The position numbers and the translations under genes were made by a program. From Paulinella micropora (lineage: Eukaryota > Cercozoa > Imbricatea > Euglyphida): 64,000 nt of DNA. The DNA is taken from assembly GCA_009731375.1 (NCBI GenBank), contig BJOX01000171.1, forward strand, positions 501,126-565,125. The letters are read 5' to 3'. Below the pieces are notes generated by a model. The model worked only from the letters and a program-made list of their open reading frames with translations. It was not told the origin of the DNA and ran no database searches. Positions 9,734 to 18,711 of the stretch are shown one piece after another; the stretch's first letter is position 1; each line of letters opens with the position of its first letter.

Positions 9734-10848
9734 CTATCACGGGCTCTGTTCCGTACCGTGGGGAGCCGGAAGACGGTCCTCATGGACCACCAGTACCCGA
9801 GGACGATGCGACGCTAGCCGAGTCCGATCCTAAGGGAGTTCTCGCTTCAAGCTCGAGCTCGAGTTCTTCGAGTTCGGGGCAAGATCGCTCGGCCATGCAA
9901 AGTCCAGAGGTACGTCCCGGGATCGCTTCACCCGCTCTCCCAGCGGTCACGACGCCCTCTCCGCGACCGACGAGTGCAAATCGCCGTGCACGTCGGCCCG
10001 GATCTGTCACTCCAGGCGCTCATGTGTCATCCCCTAGCCCCGAGCCCTCTTTTACTCCTACCTCATACACTTCAGCTCCCCTCTCCAACGTTACGTCCCC
10101 TTCTAACGAAAAGACCAAACCTTTATCCCCGATTCCGGAGAAAAGGGAGGTGATACTGATAGAGGATTCGCCCCGATCGGGAATTATACAATCCCACCCC
10201 ATACGACGACGAAGACAACAGGCTTCGCCCTCCTCTTCGTTGCCCCTATCGCTTCCACCTCTGGTCCCTGCCCCACCCACCCCTCTTGCACCGCAAGGAG
10301 GACTGGGTTCTTTGGGTTTCTCTCTTGTTCCTCTTCGCTATGGTGCCGTCTCCCCTCTTGCCGTCACCGCATATCCACGAGAGCTTGGGAACATAAACAC
10401 CTTTCAGCTTGTAGTGGCAAAACATCAACACGTTGAAGACATCATAGATAATAGAGGCACACGACAGATACCGCGAGCAGACACCCCACGTCGAGCAGGC
10501 CTATCCACACCGGGTAACAGAAGTAGTCTGTTACACCAGGTAGGACCGCGCATGGCTACTCGCACACGCGTCAGTTTCGAGATCTCACTACACCATCAAG
10601 GTAGGTCCATACCGGCCGTCCCACAAGTCGGGGGTGTAGTTATGAAAGATTCTAGTAACGACAGGAAGACCCTGTTCATTATTCAGAATCCGAACCTACG
10701 CCTCCGCCCCTACTGGGACGACCTGATTCAGTATGCCCCTCACCAGCTATGCTCCCATCGCTGCTACCACTATCTACCCTACCTAGTCAGAGTTGTCGGC
10801 ATATACGATGACCCAACCTTTGCGGATCCGGAGGAAACCAAGATATAA
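9730..10848 (+). CDS. Element B: Ser/Pro-rich spacer ORF after the protease
   Basis: 372 codons starting at an ATG that overlaps the protease stop (ATGA). Residues 37-51 are mostly Ser. Residues 55-190 are Pro/Ser/Thr/Arg-rich with an acidic patch (Ile-Leu-Ile-Glu-Asp-Ser-Pro). The last 170 residues are more globular: Asn-Thr-Phe-Gln-Leu-Val-Val-Ala-Lys-His, then Leu-Phe-Ile-Ile-Gln-Asn-Pro-Asn-Leu and Tyr-Leu-Pro-Tyr-Leu-Val-Arg-Val-Val-Gly. I recognise no family. It ends at TAA 10846-10848, and protein-like sequence goes on in the same frame. The ATG may be a true coupled start or chance, since a frame change from the protease is possible nearby. Confidence 0.45.
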   Translation: MTITGSVPYRGEPEDGPHGPPVPEDDATLAESDPKGVLASSSSSSSSSSGQDRSAMQSPEVRPGIASPALPAVTTPSPRPTSANRRARRPGSVTPGAHVSSPSPEPSFTPTSYTSAPLSNVTSPSNEKTKPLSPIPEKREVILIEDSPRSGIIQSHPIRRRRQQASPSSSLPLSLPPLVPAPPTPLAPQGGLGSLGFSLVPLRYGAVSPLAVTAYPRELGNINTFQLVVAKHQHVEDIIDNRGTRQIPRADTPRRAGLSTPGNRSSLLHQVGPRMATRTRVSFEISLHHQGRSIPAVPQVGGVVMKDSSNDRKTLFIIQNPNLRLRPYWDDLIQYAPHQLCSHRCYHYLPYLVRVVGIYDDPTFADPEETKI

Positions 10849-11148
10849 CGTTTCCGCCTCACTCTCCGGAGTGACGGCGGCTACTCTATCCCGGTTACCG
10901 ACGGAAAACTGGATGTGGCCGCGTGCCGTAACGACCCGAGGCTCGCGGTAACTACGTATCAACATTCCAATCTATACAATTACGTAGCTACACAGGAAGG
11001 CGAGGATGGTGTGACTAGAGCGGTAGCGTATGTGACCCCTAGGGTCCAGCAAGCATCAATATGGGTACGAGTCTCGGCACGACGCCTGGAGGATGTCTTG
11101 CAACACGTTTCCGACGGGAAAAGAGTTTTCCTGGATAATGAAGGCTAA
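10849..11148 (+). pseudogene. Element B: continuation of the spacer region after an in-frame TAA
   Basis: Same frame as the preceding segment, open from just after its TAA to a second TAA at 11146-11148. It begins Arg-Phe-Arg-Leu-Thr-Leu-Arg-Ser-Asp-Gly-Gly-Tyr-Ser-Ile-Pro-Val, has Val-Thr-Pro-Arg-Val-Gln-Gln-Ala-Ser near the middle and ends Arg-Val-Phe-Leu-Asp-Asn-Glu-Gly. The amphipathic beta pattern suggests a folded domain, but I cannot name it. After the second TAA the same frame stays protein-like to about 11200, then a different frame looks better (Cys-Glu-Ala-Asn-Ala-Phe-Ala-Ile-Gln-Asp), which points to an indel near 11205. Start codons inside it are not meaningful. Confidence 0.4.
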
Positions 11149-11214
11149 ATTGCCCCGTATATTGGCCCGGGATATCTCGACAGCGATGTCGCTCTCTCCT
11201 TTACAGGTGTCAAT

Positions 11215-12573
11215 ATGCGAAGCAAACGCGTTTGCCATTCAGGACACCCTCATTCCCAATTTCAGCCAGAAGACACTCTACTCACAGAGTGCATCGCTTT
11301 TGTCCCGTGCTTGACAGGCGAGGCTCCGCGCGTTCCCTCTCAGGATCTACCTATGCGATTGCATGAACGCACTCCTGAAGATGCACATGCAAATAGGCAG
11401 ACTCCTCTGAAGCGCCCAAGCGACGAACAATGTGTTCGAACGAACCGCACCCCGAACCATATCGCGGGATTGATCAACGGCCTTCCACTCAGGTTGGTAC
11501 TCCCGGCTTTGATCATGAATCGGACCTCACTGACGGTGTTTCACCACCCGCCGGTCTGTGGACGATCCAGATCTCAGCTGGCTTCGATACTGGCCTTGGG
11601 CTTGGAAGGTGACGAGCCGATCTCCGATACGCTCACCTTTAGGAATATGATGGCATACCGACCGGATCGACCATACGGCTTCATAGGTCATCTGTTGGGA
11701 CTATACCCGGGACATGGCGGACTGAGTGTGCATCATCAGATCATGCACCACGTCATCCCATTCCCATGGTCCCACACACGATCTGTGACACCCGTGCGGG
11801 CGAGCCCAAACCAAGCACAGCCACAAACAACCGATCATCTCGGATGCTCTGTCTTTCTGAGATATGAGTTTGTTTTTAATCATATCTGGCAATGGTTTGC
11901 ATGCCTCTATTACCTTTTCCGCCTGCCGTCAATCACAGACATACGTTACTGCACCCATCCATTTGATATCAAACGTCAGATTGATGGTCATGCAACATTC
12001 ACCCTCTACGCTCTTTTGCCTGCTGCCTACTTTGCCTACATGGATATGACAATCTGTTCCACGAATAAGAACATATCCATCATTCAGTCGCACCAAGGCA
12101 GAAATGTGAAAGAGTGTGAGGCCCTTGAAGTCCACTTTCGGGACTTACGCGAACGGACAGTCTTCCAGCAGACGTTTGACGTGATGTCACAATCAACAAG
12201 CCTCATGCAAGGAAGATGGCTCCGGGGACTTGACGTCAGGGCCTCGACACAACGATACTTGCTAGAAGACGTACCGCAGGGAACCTATGACCAGACGTTT
12301 TGGTGCACAACCTTAAACTCTGTGCCTTGGTTCTTACAGCTTCAGATAGAGGCTCGGGCTCTTCAGCACGGCCTCAACGTGGCAGCATACGAGGAAACCC
12401 AGGTCATGGTCCACACGAGCAACTATTCACCTTGTCTTGCAGACATCTTGAATCCTTACTCGAGGGCACTACGGGCCAGAGGCTACCCGTACGGCTCCCC
12501 AGCAATATCTAGCTACGTAAACCTGCCCGCACAGGTATCAAACCTAGCGCGTATCGATTTGGCCTGTGCATAA
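11215..12573 (+). pseudogene. Element B: unrecognised 452-codon segment
   Basis: A long open frame (TAA at 12571-12573) with no domain I recognise. Its 5' part is probably read in the wrong frame: from 11215 to about 11310 the +1 neighbour frame gives a more natural protein that ends in TGA at 11312. The 3' part (about 12100-12573) is convincing, with Glu-Ala-Leu-Glu-Val-His-Phe-Arg-Asp-Leu-Arg-Glu-Arg, Leu-Glu-Asp-Val-Pro-Gln-Gly-Thr-Tyr and Pro-Trp-Phe-Leu-Gln-Leu-Gln-Ile-Glu-Ala. Protein-like sequence continues after the TAA in the same frame (Ile-Ala-Val-Asp-Ser-Gly-Trp-Asp-Ser-Val). It lies between protease and RT, where Ty3 elements normally have little extra. A captured gene is one possibility. 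Confidence 0.35.
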
Positions 12574-14001
12574 CTTGGAACCCGAACCGACACCAGAGAC
12601 GCACGGGACATAGCCGCGTACTTAACCCTACCGCTTATTGCCGTTGACTCTGGATGGGACTCGGTTTTCTCGCCGCAAACACATCGACGCATCGAAGCAG
12701 CGATGCACCATAATGCTATCCTGCCCGAAGACGCCGATATGTTTACAACAAATAGGATCTTCCAGGATACACGGCCACCTCAGGGCCCCGATACCACTTT
12801 CCCCACTTTCAAAATCTTAGGAGATAGAGATGCGAGAATGAAGCTTTCCACACCGCTAGCATCATCCTCATCGTTCTCATCGTCCTCATCGTCTTCATCG
12901 TCTTCATCGTCGTCATCGTCCTCATATGCACGCACCCCAGTTCCATCGGCGGTTTCGGCCGTGGATGGAACACACGAAGCACAACATCTAGTCTTAGGTC
13001 CGACGAACTTGAATGAAGACCTTCCGAACCTGTGGAAGGAAATGGTTCCTTTTCCCGAACTCTCTGGCGACAGCCTCTTCCCCACCCCCCGCCTCTCATC
13101 CCGCTCGACTCCGCGCGGCCCTTCATCCGCCGAGCCGAAATCACAACGACGATTGAATTACGGGACGGGAAAACGGAGTGGAAAGGCGGAGAAAGAAGAG
13201 TCTCCCCCTTCGAGCGGCAAGAGCGCACGACGCCGACGCAAGAGGGCCAAGAGGGACTGCAAGCCCGAGGATAGAAAACGACGAAAACCTCGTGACGATG
13301 ACGATGGCACAGGGCCATCTGGTTCTTCTTCTTCTTCATCTAGCTCATCTTCTTCTTCCTCTTCGTCATCCTCATCTTCATCCTCTTCCAGCTCTGCACC
13401 AGCCCCGAGCGCGACTCAGGGTGGTCAGAAGGCAGGTAAGAGCGGTAAAGAAGAGAAGACGAGGAACAGAAACAAGAAGACGAGGAACAGAAACAAGGAG
13501 CACTACCAGAGGGCCGCCTACGATCGCCAATGCCGCAGGTACGTAGTGCACGGGATCCGTCCTGTGTCACAAGGTGACCGCAAGCCCGCACGCTCACAGC
13601 CTCACGCCCATAGCCACCGTCTGCGACAGGCTATGTACCAGAATGTCTGCTGGAATAATCCGGTCCAGAAATGGGCTACGAATATTTCAGTTCGGACTCA
13701 GGTCCCTAGTCGAAAACCGCAACGGTACGGCCCGCAGCGTGCACCGAGACGCGCGCCAAGCGCGCCAAACCTGCCCCGGCCGGTAGAGCCCCAGAACTTG
13801 GTTCCAGAGCCGCGTAGTAACCTCTACGCACCACGCGCGTCTCACCCCAAACAGCGACGAGCTTCTCGGCCACCTAACCATTCAATGCTTATGCTACGAA
13901 CGCTGGCAGAGCCAGAATATCGAGCACCCCCTTCTTCAGGACAACTGCGTTTTTGTCCACACTCCCCTCAATACGAGCCGGAGATGTGCAGGACGCAGTG
14001 A
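12574..14001 (+). pseudogene. Element B: Ser-rich, basic region before the reverse transcriptase
   Basis: The frame is open from 12574 (first Met 12703) to TGA 13999-14001. Two long Ser runs are encoded by TCATCG/TCTTCA repeats (about 12860-12930 and 13320-13395). Between and after them the sequence is Lys/Arg-rich (Arg-Arg-Arg-Lys-Arg-Ala-Lys-Arg; a doubled Lys-Lys-Thr-Arg-Asn-Arg-Asn-Lys) and then Arg/Pro-rich. From about 13870 the adjacent frame reads better (Leu-Pro-Ser-Ile-Arg-Ala-Gly-Asp-Val-Gln-Asp-Ala-Val-Ile-Thr) up to about 14060, so an indel is likely. The composition suggests a disordered, nucleic-acid-binding linker. No enzyme motif is seen. Confidence 0.4.
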
Positions 14002-14101
14002 TAACCCACGGAGTCGAATCCGGACCCCATAAAGTCGCACATTGTGGCTCTGCTAACGTTACCGCATGATTCGGATCGCCCTCCGATCAGCGGCTTAGAC
14101 T

Positions 14102-14199
14102 GGCTCTCTATGCACATGACTTATGACCCAGGTATTTTGCACGTCACAGCGGCTCTCTATGCACATGACTTATGACCCAGGTATTTTGCACGTCACAGC
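14102..14199 (+). repeat. Perfect 49-bp tandem duplication
   Basis: The 49 bp from 14102 (starting GGCTCTCTATGCACATGAC) are repeated at once at 14151-14199. Forty-nine is not a multiple of three, so the second copy throws the downstream RT frame out. With one copy, the frame read through 14005-14150 runs straight into the RT N-terminus. The two copies look identical, so the duplication is young compared with the rest of the decay. Confidence 0.9.
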
Positions 14200-14580
14200 G
14201 GACGACATCACAGGGTTGTTCCCAGACCCCGTCTTGATGCTTTCAGAAACGTTGTGTCGTCAATACCTCGACGAACAGAAAGAAAAGAAGGCCGAGCCTC
14301 CTAAACCCAAGTTCACTCCGGATACGATCAGCTCCAACCTAACACATCCCCAAAAGAAGAGAGCGCAAGATTTTCTCAAACGCTACGACGGCCGATTCTT
14401 AGACAAGGCTGGTTGTTTTACGCACACTGTTATCTCTTTGAAGCTACGTCCAGGTGCAAAGCCCATTTGGGTTCCCTGCCCTCGATGGACGCCTGCTGTC
14501 CGAGAGTTTCTAACTCAGTGGGCAGACGCTATGCTTGCCACCGGTCGTTATAGTTTTGCCTCTCCTAACTGTGAGTGTGC
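14151..14580 (+). pseudogene. Element B: reverse transcriptase N-terminal part, truncated
   Basis: The frame (14123-14725) gives a linker followed by the standard Ty3 RT entry: a Phe-Leu-x-x-Tyr/Phe-Asp segment (Asp-Phe-Leu-Lys-Arg-Tyr-Asp-Gly-Arg-Phe-Leu-Asp), Thr-His-Thr-Val for the usual His-x-Ile, Leu-Arg-Pro-Gly-Ala-Lys-Pro-Ile (about 14447-14470), then Pro-Arg-Trp-Thr-Pro and Phe-Ala-Ser-Pro-Asn. After about 14575 RT similarity ends abruptly and AT-rich DNA begins. The palm aspartates, YxDD, RNase H and integrase are missing, so it cannot be active. The break may be a deletion or an insertion boundary. No target duplication is visible there. Confidence 0.7.
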
Positions 14581-15124
14581 AGTGAGACGATGTCAGATTA
14601 AAATGATTGTATTAATACATTGCCAAACCATTTGTCAAACTATTGAAATTAATATTGAGAGGTCAAATGATATTAATACTCAGTTGAAATTATTGACAAG
14701 CTCCATTTTCAAAATGAAATTTTAATATTTCTTTCAGTGTTCAATTATTCATGGCTAACTAATATAAATATATAAAACAGCTGTCACGCTGCCTCATTGT
14801 AAATTTAATATGATTTCTACGTGCAAGTTGAAGATATTATGAACTTCCGATTCACTGTCACGTGACAGTCATTGAGCCGCATTACTGTTGATTTCAGAGA
14901 CAATTCAAGTTTTAGTTCAAAACGCCTCGTCGGTGCTATTAATACTTCGGAAGAATAGTATATGATTGTCAACAGAATCCTAAGACAGTGTCTCAAGTTC
15001 TCAAACATGGCTAATTGCTAATGAATCTCTGTACTCACATAAATCATCAGTTTATTCATATTATATAATGTGACAGCAATGATTAATTAAAAAAAGTTAT
15101 ATTTACCAAGTTTAATTATTTTCT
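14581..15124. other. AT-rich non-coding stretch
   Basis: About 540 bp of AT-rich sequence with frequent TTAAT and AATATT words and many stops in all frames. It separates truncated element B from the 3' end of the disrupted minus-strand gene and is probably that gene's 3' flank. No terminator, RNA gene or repeat was identified. Confidence 0.6.
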
Positions 15125-15893
15125 AATTTCGAACGAAGCTGATCCCTAATTGCCTGGAAATCTATAAGCTTATCCTTAGCATGCGACTTAGCTTCCCACC
15201 AAACCAACTGTATATCGAGTTTTTGCAATACATCTGGCGTCCTCGTATTGCGATTCGATATATTTGAGCATAGCAAGGAGTGCCTCCGCTAGGCAGTCGT
15301 TGAGTGCTGTTCCCATTCTCCAGTGATGGCGTTGCTGGTCGACAGATGTTTTGAGAGTTTCAAACCATAGGTTGGAAATCTTGGAAAAGTATGAATGGGT
15401 TCTGATTTCGTTTGCAGATAGAGCCTCATTTACCTTAGTACCAGGTTCTCGATCAGTAGACATGTGAGCAATGCTCATACGATCATATAGGTGAGCGACC
15501 AACTTCCACGACCAATAGCCGTTCTTGGAGAGCAGAAAGATCATTCCTTCAAATGATATGCATCCATGTTCGGGGTCCTCTGGAACTTTGACGTGCCCAC
15601 TCCTAGCTGCTTCGATCATTGCTTTGTTAAGAACTTCGCGTTTTGTTTTGTTTGCTGCGCAGTTGTTTACTTGTGAAAGCAAAGTTTCAATGAAAGCGCG
15701 GTGTGCACCACCATAGAAAGGAATAAGAAGTGGAGGGCGTAGGGTAGTTCTTGAAGTAGGAGTGTTTATCCATGCATTGATCAGTTCTTCATCTTTTGTT
15801 CCTTGATTGCTTGTTGCTCCCAGTTCAATCTTTTGACTTCGCGATCATAGTAGTAACTTGTACTTCCATTGAGTTGCTTGCCCATTCTTGATT
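15125..15893 (-). pseudogene. 3' half of a disrupted gene of unknown function
   Basis: The minus-strand frame is open from about 15850, with a helical 164-codon stretch starting at Met 15682. It contains Ser-Gly-His-Val-Lys-Val-Pro-Glu-Asp-Pro-Glu-His-Gly, Tyr-Trp-Ser-Trp-Lys-Leu-Val-Ala-His-Leu and an amphipathic Leu-Ala-Glu-Ala-Leu-Leu-Ala-Met-Leu-Lys. The better C-terminus (Val-Leu-Gln-Lys-Leu-Asp-Ile-Gln ending Lys-Leu-Glu-Asn-Asn and TAA at about 15125) is in another frame, so a one-base indel lies near 15250. A second shift near 15790, at an AAAA run, joins it to the 5' half. Upstream it meets a solo LTR. I do not recognise the family. Confidence 0.5.
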
Positions 15894-15897
15894 GCAT

Positions 15898-16134
15898 TGT
15901 AGGCATCACCCCCGGATAGCCGGTAAAAAGTACCTTTTCCTGGTGACAGGTGCACCAGCTTGTTTTTCAGTATTATTTGTCCGGATTGGACCTGATGCCA
16001 TTTTATTCCTGGTCTGTTGCAGTTTTCCATTTTGGCTTCACTGAGCTAATATAACGAGACATCATTCTCATCTTTTGAGGACTGTGTTTGGTTGTATTAC
16101 CGACTTTTTACGAGCTATCGTTGGGGGCATTACA
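15898..16134 (+). mobile_element. Solo LTR of the element C family, with GCAT target duplication
   Basis: This 237-bp sequence starts TGTAGGCATCACC and ends GGGGGCATTACA. It is near-identical to the two LTRs of element C but lies in the opposite orientation (plus). Identical 4-bp flanks GCAT at 15894-15897 and 16135-16138 are its target duplication. No internal element sequence is attached, so it is a solo LTR left by recombination between the two LTRs of a former full copy. A few base differences and one missing G in the GGGGGG run separate it from the element C LTRs. It lies inside the Arg/Ser-rich gene: with the LTR and one GCAT removed, the interrupted frame reads through. Confidence 0.93.
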
Positions 16135-16138
16135 GCAT

Positions 16139-16865
16139 GAAGAGTGTAGTGTGGCATACGTCCAGCGTGATAAGTCGATCGTAGTGCAGTGGAGGGGCAG
16201 GTGGTTTGTTTCGTTGTTGTTGTTGCTTAGCTTGCTTCTGTTTTTCTTCCTGTTCCCTTTCTCGATATATGTGTGCCATGCTTGTACGGTAAGGGTTGGG
16301 TATAATGTAGAGGGAGTGGGGCTGGCGCAGAGGCTGACTGAGAGCGAGAGCGAGATTGATCCTGTTCTTGTCGTTTCGATGAGGGATTAATGCTAGACTC
16401 ATAACTTGGTTTTGAACTTTGATGCGAAGTCGGTTGTTGTTTGTGACGTTCCTGTTTGTCATCACGAGTGCGCTGTTTGTAGTTGTCCGCCGCCGGATGG
16501 TTGTGTCTGGTAGCTTGTGGGGATCTTGATTGTCTTTTCCCTGTGTACGATCGTTGGTGACTTCGGTTAGGGCTTCGTCCTCGTCGTGTATCATAATCGT
16601 ACTTGCTTTTGCTGTTGTCGTGTTGGTTGGATCGCTGCTGGTGGCCACGCTGTGGGGATGCGGACCTTCTTCTGTGGTATGGGGAGGTAGACCGACTTCT
16701 TCGACGATTGGTGCCCCGATGTCGTTGAGATGGGTTCCCATGGTTGTAGTTGATTGAGTAGTCTCCAGTTCGCAAGGGCTTATCTCTGAGATGATTGCTC
16801 ATCGTAGGCGATCTGTTGGAACAGACGTGTCGAATCCCGAACCCTAAGCAGGGACAAGGATGCAA
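16139..16865 (-). pseudogene. 5' half of the disrupted gene: Arg/Ser-rich protein
   Basis: The minus-strand frame from 16865 has a likely start at the internal Met-Ser-Asn-His-Leu-Arg-Asp rather than at the first Met. It encodes a very hydrophilic protein rich in Arg, Ser, His and Gln with repeated Arg-Ser, Ser-Pro-Gln and Arg-Arg-Ser-Arg-Ser motifs, like the RS domains of RNA-processing factors. A better 3' continuation (Tyr-Arg-Glu-Arg-Glu-Gln-Glu-Glu-Lys-Gln-Lys-Gln, then a Gln run) is in the next frame, so a shift lies near 16280. It runs to the GCAT at 16135 where the solo LTR sits. Across the empty site the frame continues to TGA at 15781. A retroelement Gag with a basic tail is the alternative. 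Function is not shown. Confidence 0.5.
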
Positions 16866-16915
16866 ATTTAACTTTCAGGAAATAGTTATTTAATAACAGG
16901 GGTTTACCAGAGCAC

Positions 16916-16919
16916 GAGT
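16916..16919 (+). repeat. Left copy of element C target-site duplication (GAGT)
   Basis: GAGT directly abuts the 3' LTR, and the same four bases follow the 5' LTR at 27465-27468. Four base pairs fits a Ty3/gypsy-type integrase and matches the length of the GCAT duplication at the solo LTR. Confidence 0.85.
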
Positions 16920-17157
16920 TGTAATGCCCCCAACGATAGCTCGTAAAAATTCGGTAATACAACCAAACACAGTCCTCAAAAGATGAGAATGATGTCTCGT
17001 TATATTAGCTCAGTGAAGCCAAAAAGGAAAACGGCAACAGACCAGGAATAAAATGGCATCAGGTCCAATCCGGACAAATAATACTGAAAAACAAGCTGGT
17101 GCACCTGTCACCAGGAAAAGGTACTTTTTACCGGCTATCCGGGGGGTGATGCCTACA
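16920..17157 (-). repeat. 3' LTR of element C
   Basis: 238 bp. Read on the minus strand it begins TGTAGGCATCACC and ends GGGGGCATTACA, with the TG...CA termini of LTRs and short inverted ends. It differs from the 5' LTR at two bases (a T for G in the AAAAATTCGG stretch and a C for G in CCGGACAAAT). A TATA-like AATATAA lies in the middle on the minus strand and could mark the promoter of the 5' copy. Confidence 0.95.
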
Positions 17158-17160
17158 GTA

Positions 17161-17169
17161 CCCCCTCCC
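17161..17169 (-). other. Polypurine tract of element C
   Basis: On the minus strand GGGAGGGGG lies three bases before the 3' LTR. Polypurine tracts at this place prime plus-strand DNA synthesis in LTR elements, and none occurs at the outer edge of the LTR. Confidence 0.8.
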
Positions 17170-18000
17170 GATTTTATGACGGAAATAGCATTTTCGTCAT
17201 ACACCTTCTGATTTCTTTCTGCAAATAGTATGCGCTATGGAGTCATGCCACACAGCGCATCGACCCACGGATAGACGCTAAAAGACGATAAATATATCCT
17301 CATACGGCACGTCAAAGCGGATTCTCCATCCATTCTGTAGATTTTTGAACTCCTTCCCCCCAATCTTTTTTTTTCTTTTTTTTTTCTCGGCAGTATGTCA
17401 AGAACAAACGTACTATTAATAAAAAAAATACAAGCAACGTGGTGCTGTAGTACGATTCCCCCTTTGATCTCCTTCTTCTTCTTATCATTATCATTATTAT
17501 TATTATTATTCACAGGGAGATCGTAAGTACATTGTCTTTTTTAATGACATACCCTTATATAAGGCGGATATCCTATGATATAGTATTAGGGGGCCAGTCC
17601 TAATAGCTATATCCGAAGTCGAGGTGTATGTACCCGACCCTGCGATATACCGACACAAGTAGAGATTGACCGTGCTCAGGTACGACAGTATATAATCTAT
17701 CGTAAAAAATAATTTAATGAAAGTTTCAGAGAACATTTCATTTTCGAGAACATCATCCCAGGACTTGGAAAGGGTCATACCCGGGAACACCATCGCTCAA
17801 TACACTAGCGATCCCCGTATACGGTGTAGTATCATCGTCGATCGACCTTTCGCACTCGTATGTTGCGATCGAATGCCAAGTTATATCACTGAGTCTTTTT
17901 AATATTCATATTGATAACTGATGATGCATGATCAAATCATGATACGCCGTGGGCAATCAATCAGTTTATTTGAGACGCATAAAGAAAAATAGTTTCTTTG
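17170..18000 (-). other. Element C 3' non-coding region
   Basis: About 830 bp between the last ORF and the polypurine tract. It includes a run of T with CTTCTT (17360-17400) and a TTATTA tract (17487-17510), both on the plus strand. An open frame at 17506-17793 (minus) has no features and is probably chance. No envelope gene or second polypurine tract was seen. Confidence 0.6.
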
Positions 18001-18711
18001 TCACTGCCTTCGTCGTCTGGCGCGGATTTCTTTGCCTGGTGGAGGACCACCAACAAAAGTCAGATCGAACTTTGACTGTTCGAGAATGTCCCAGATCTTA
18101 TTAGGGATTCCGCCCAACGATAATTCAAAAGGGACATCAAGCACTCCTCTTGGCAGTGTCTGAATGGTCCACGCAGTGTAATCCTTGTCTCTGGGAGTAA
18201 TTGTATCATCCCATGTCTCGAGACTTTTTGCGTCTTTATATACTGGCAGATAATGTCTTGCCTTTGGATCCTCAACCGGGTCCATACTTCTCCAGAACTG
18301 GAGTATCGGTTGTACTATCTTTGCGGCTGATGATATTTTGAGTGTCCGTGTGACACGCATCTGTCGTGGGACCGCCACGACCCGCATCAAGTATAAGTCT
18401 GAGAGAGTGTCATCAGCGACATGTTGTTCCGCTGGTCTCATCAGATAGAAAACATTTTTCACCCATGCGATGGTTGCTATCGCATCGCCTTCCTTCCATC
18501 GCTCATGGACAATCTCAACGTTGCCCGCGTTTGGGTCAGTGTCCGTCCCCTCCTCCTCCTGGTGGACGTCCTTTGATCTCATCGACCTCATCGCCTTCCT
18601 CGGTTGGTCGTTGATAAGATCATTCCGCGCTCTCCTTAGCTGCGCCTCTGTGATCTTCTCTTTATTTTCCGCTATGCTCTCGCGGAGACTTAGACTGAGT
18701 CCCCACCGCGC
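18001..18711 (-). CDS. Element C 3' ORF after integrase, function unknown
   Basis: The frame is open from 18711 to TGA at 18001 and overlaps the last 50 nt of pol in the +1 phase. The first Met is at 18591 (196 residues), but upstream codons are also protein-like: Glu-Ser-Ile-Ala-Glu-Asn-Lys-Glu-Lys-Ile-Thr-Glu-Ala-Gln. Translation may therefore begin by frameshift from pol rather than at that Met. The protein is mixed alpha/beta, with Ile-Ala-Trp-Val-Lys-Asn-Val-Phe-Tyr-Leu, a Trp-Thr-Ile-Gln-Thr-Leu-Pro-Arg-Gly stretch and a basic tail of four Arg. It has no signal peptide and no membrane segment, so it is not an envelope protein. I recognise no family. Extra 3' ORFs in plant and algal Ty3 elements are usually of unknown role. 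Confidence 0.65.
   Translation of the reverse strand, partial: ARWGLSLSLRESIAENKEKITEAQLRRARNDLINDQPRKAMRSMRSKDVHQEEEGTDTDPNAGNVEIVHERWKEGDAIATIAWVKNVFYLMRPAEQHVADDTLSDLYLMRVVAVPRQMRVTRTLKISSAAKIVQPILQFWRSMDPVEDPKARHYLPVYKDAKSLETWDDTITPRDKDYTAWTIQTLPRGVLDVPFELSLGGIPNKIWDILEQSKFDLTFVGGPPPGKEIRARRRRQ

Larger units (their letters stand above)
5987..14580 (+). mobile_element. Element B: decayed Ty3-like retroelement with a very long protease-RT spacer
   Basis: Plus-strand order: Gag (from 6359), zinc knuckle, DTG aspartic protease, acidic linker, Ser/Pro-rich linker, about 3 kb of unrecognised coding-like sequence, a Ser-rich basic region, and the first part of a reverse transcriptase that stops at about 14575. 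The RT core, RNase H and integrase are absent from the window. Frame breaks lie near 8330, 8590, 11150-11215, 13870 and 14060, and at a 49-bp tandem duplication (14102-14199). In-frame TAA codons occur at 10846, 11146 and 12571. A spacer of some 4.3 kb between protease and RT is far longer than in ordinary Ty3 elements. It may be native, since element A begins the same way, or partly a later insertion. Confidence 0.75.

Noticed and set aside
9730-14001. Reassignment of UAA to an amino acid, suggested by three in-frame TAA codons with protein-like sequence on both sides.
   Set aside because: Better-looking frames switch phase within the same region and contain TGA too, and the intact element C ends pol with TAA. 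Ordinary decay explains it.
15898-17157. A DNA transposon with 238-bp terminal inverted repeats enclosing an Arg/Ser-rich gene.
   Set aside because: Each repeat is an LTR with its own target duplication (GCAT around one; GAGT around the 10.5-kb element), so they are two separate insertions.
17506-17793. A 95-codon frame in the 3' non-coding part of element C.
   Set aside because: No homology or membrane features, and it lies where LTR elements usually have untranslated sequence.
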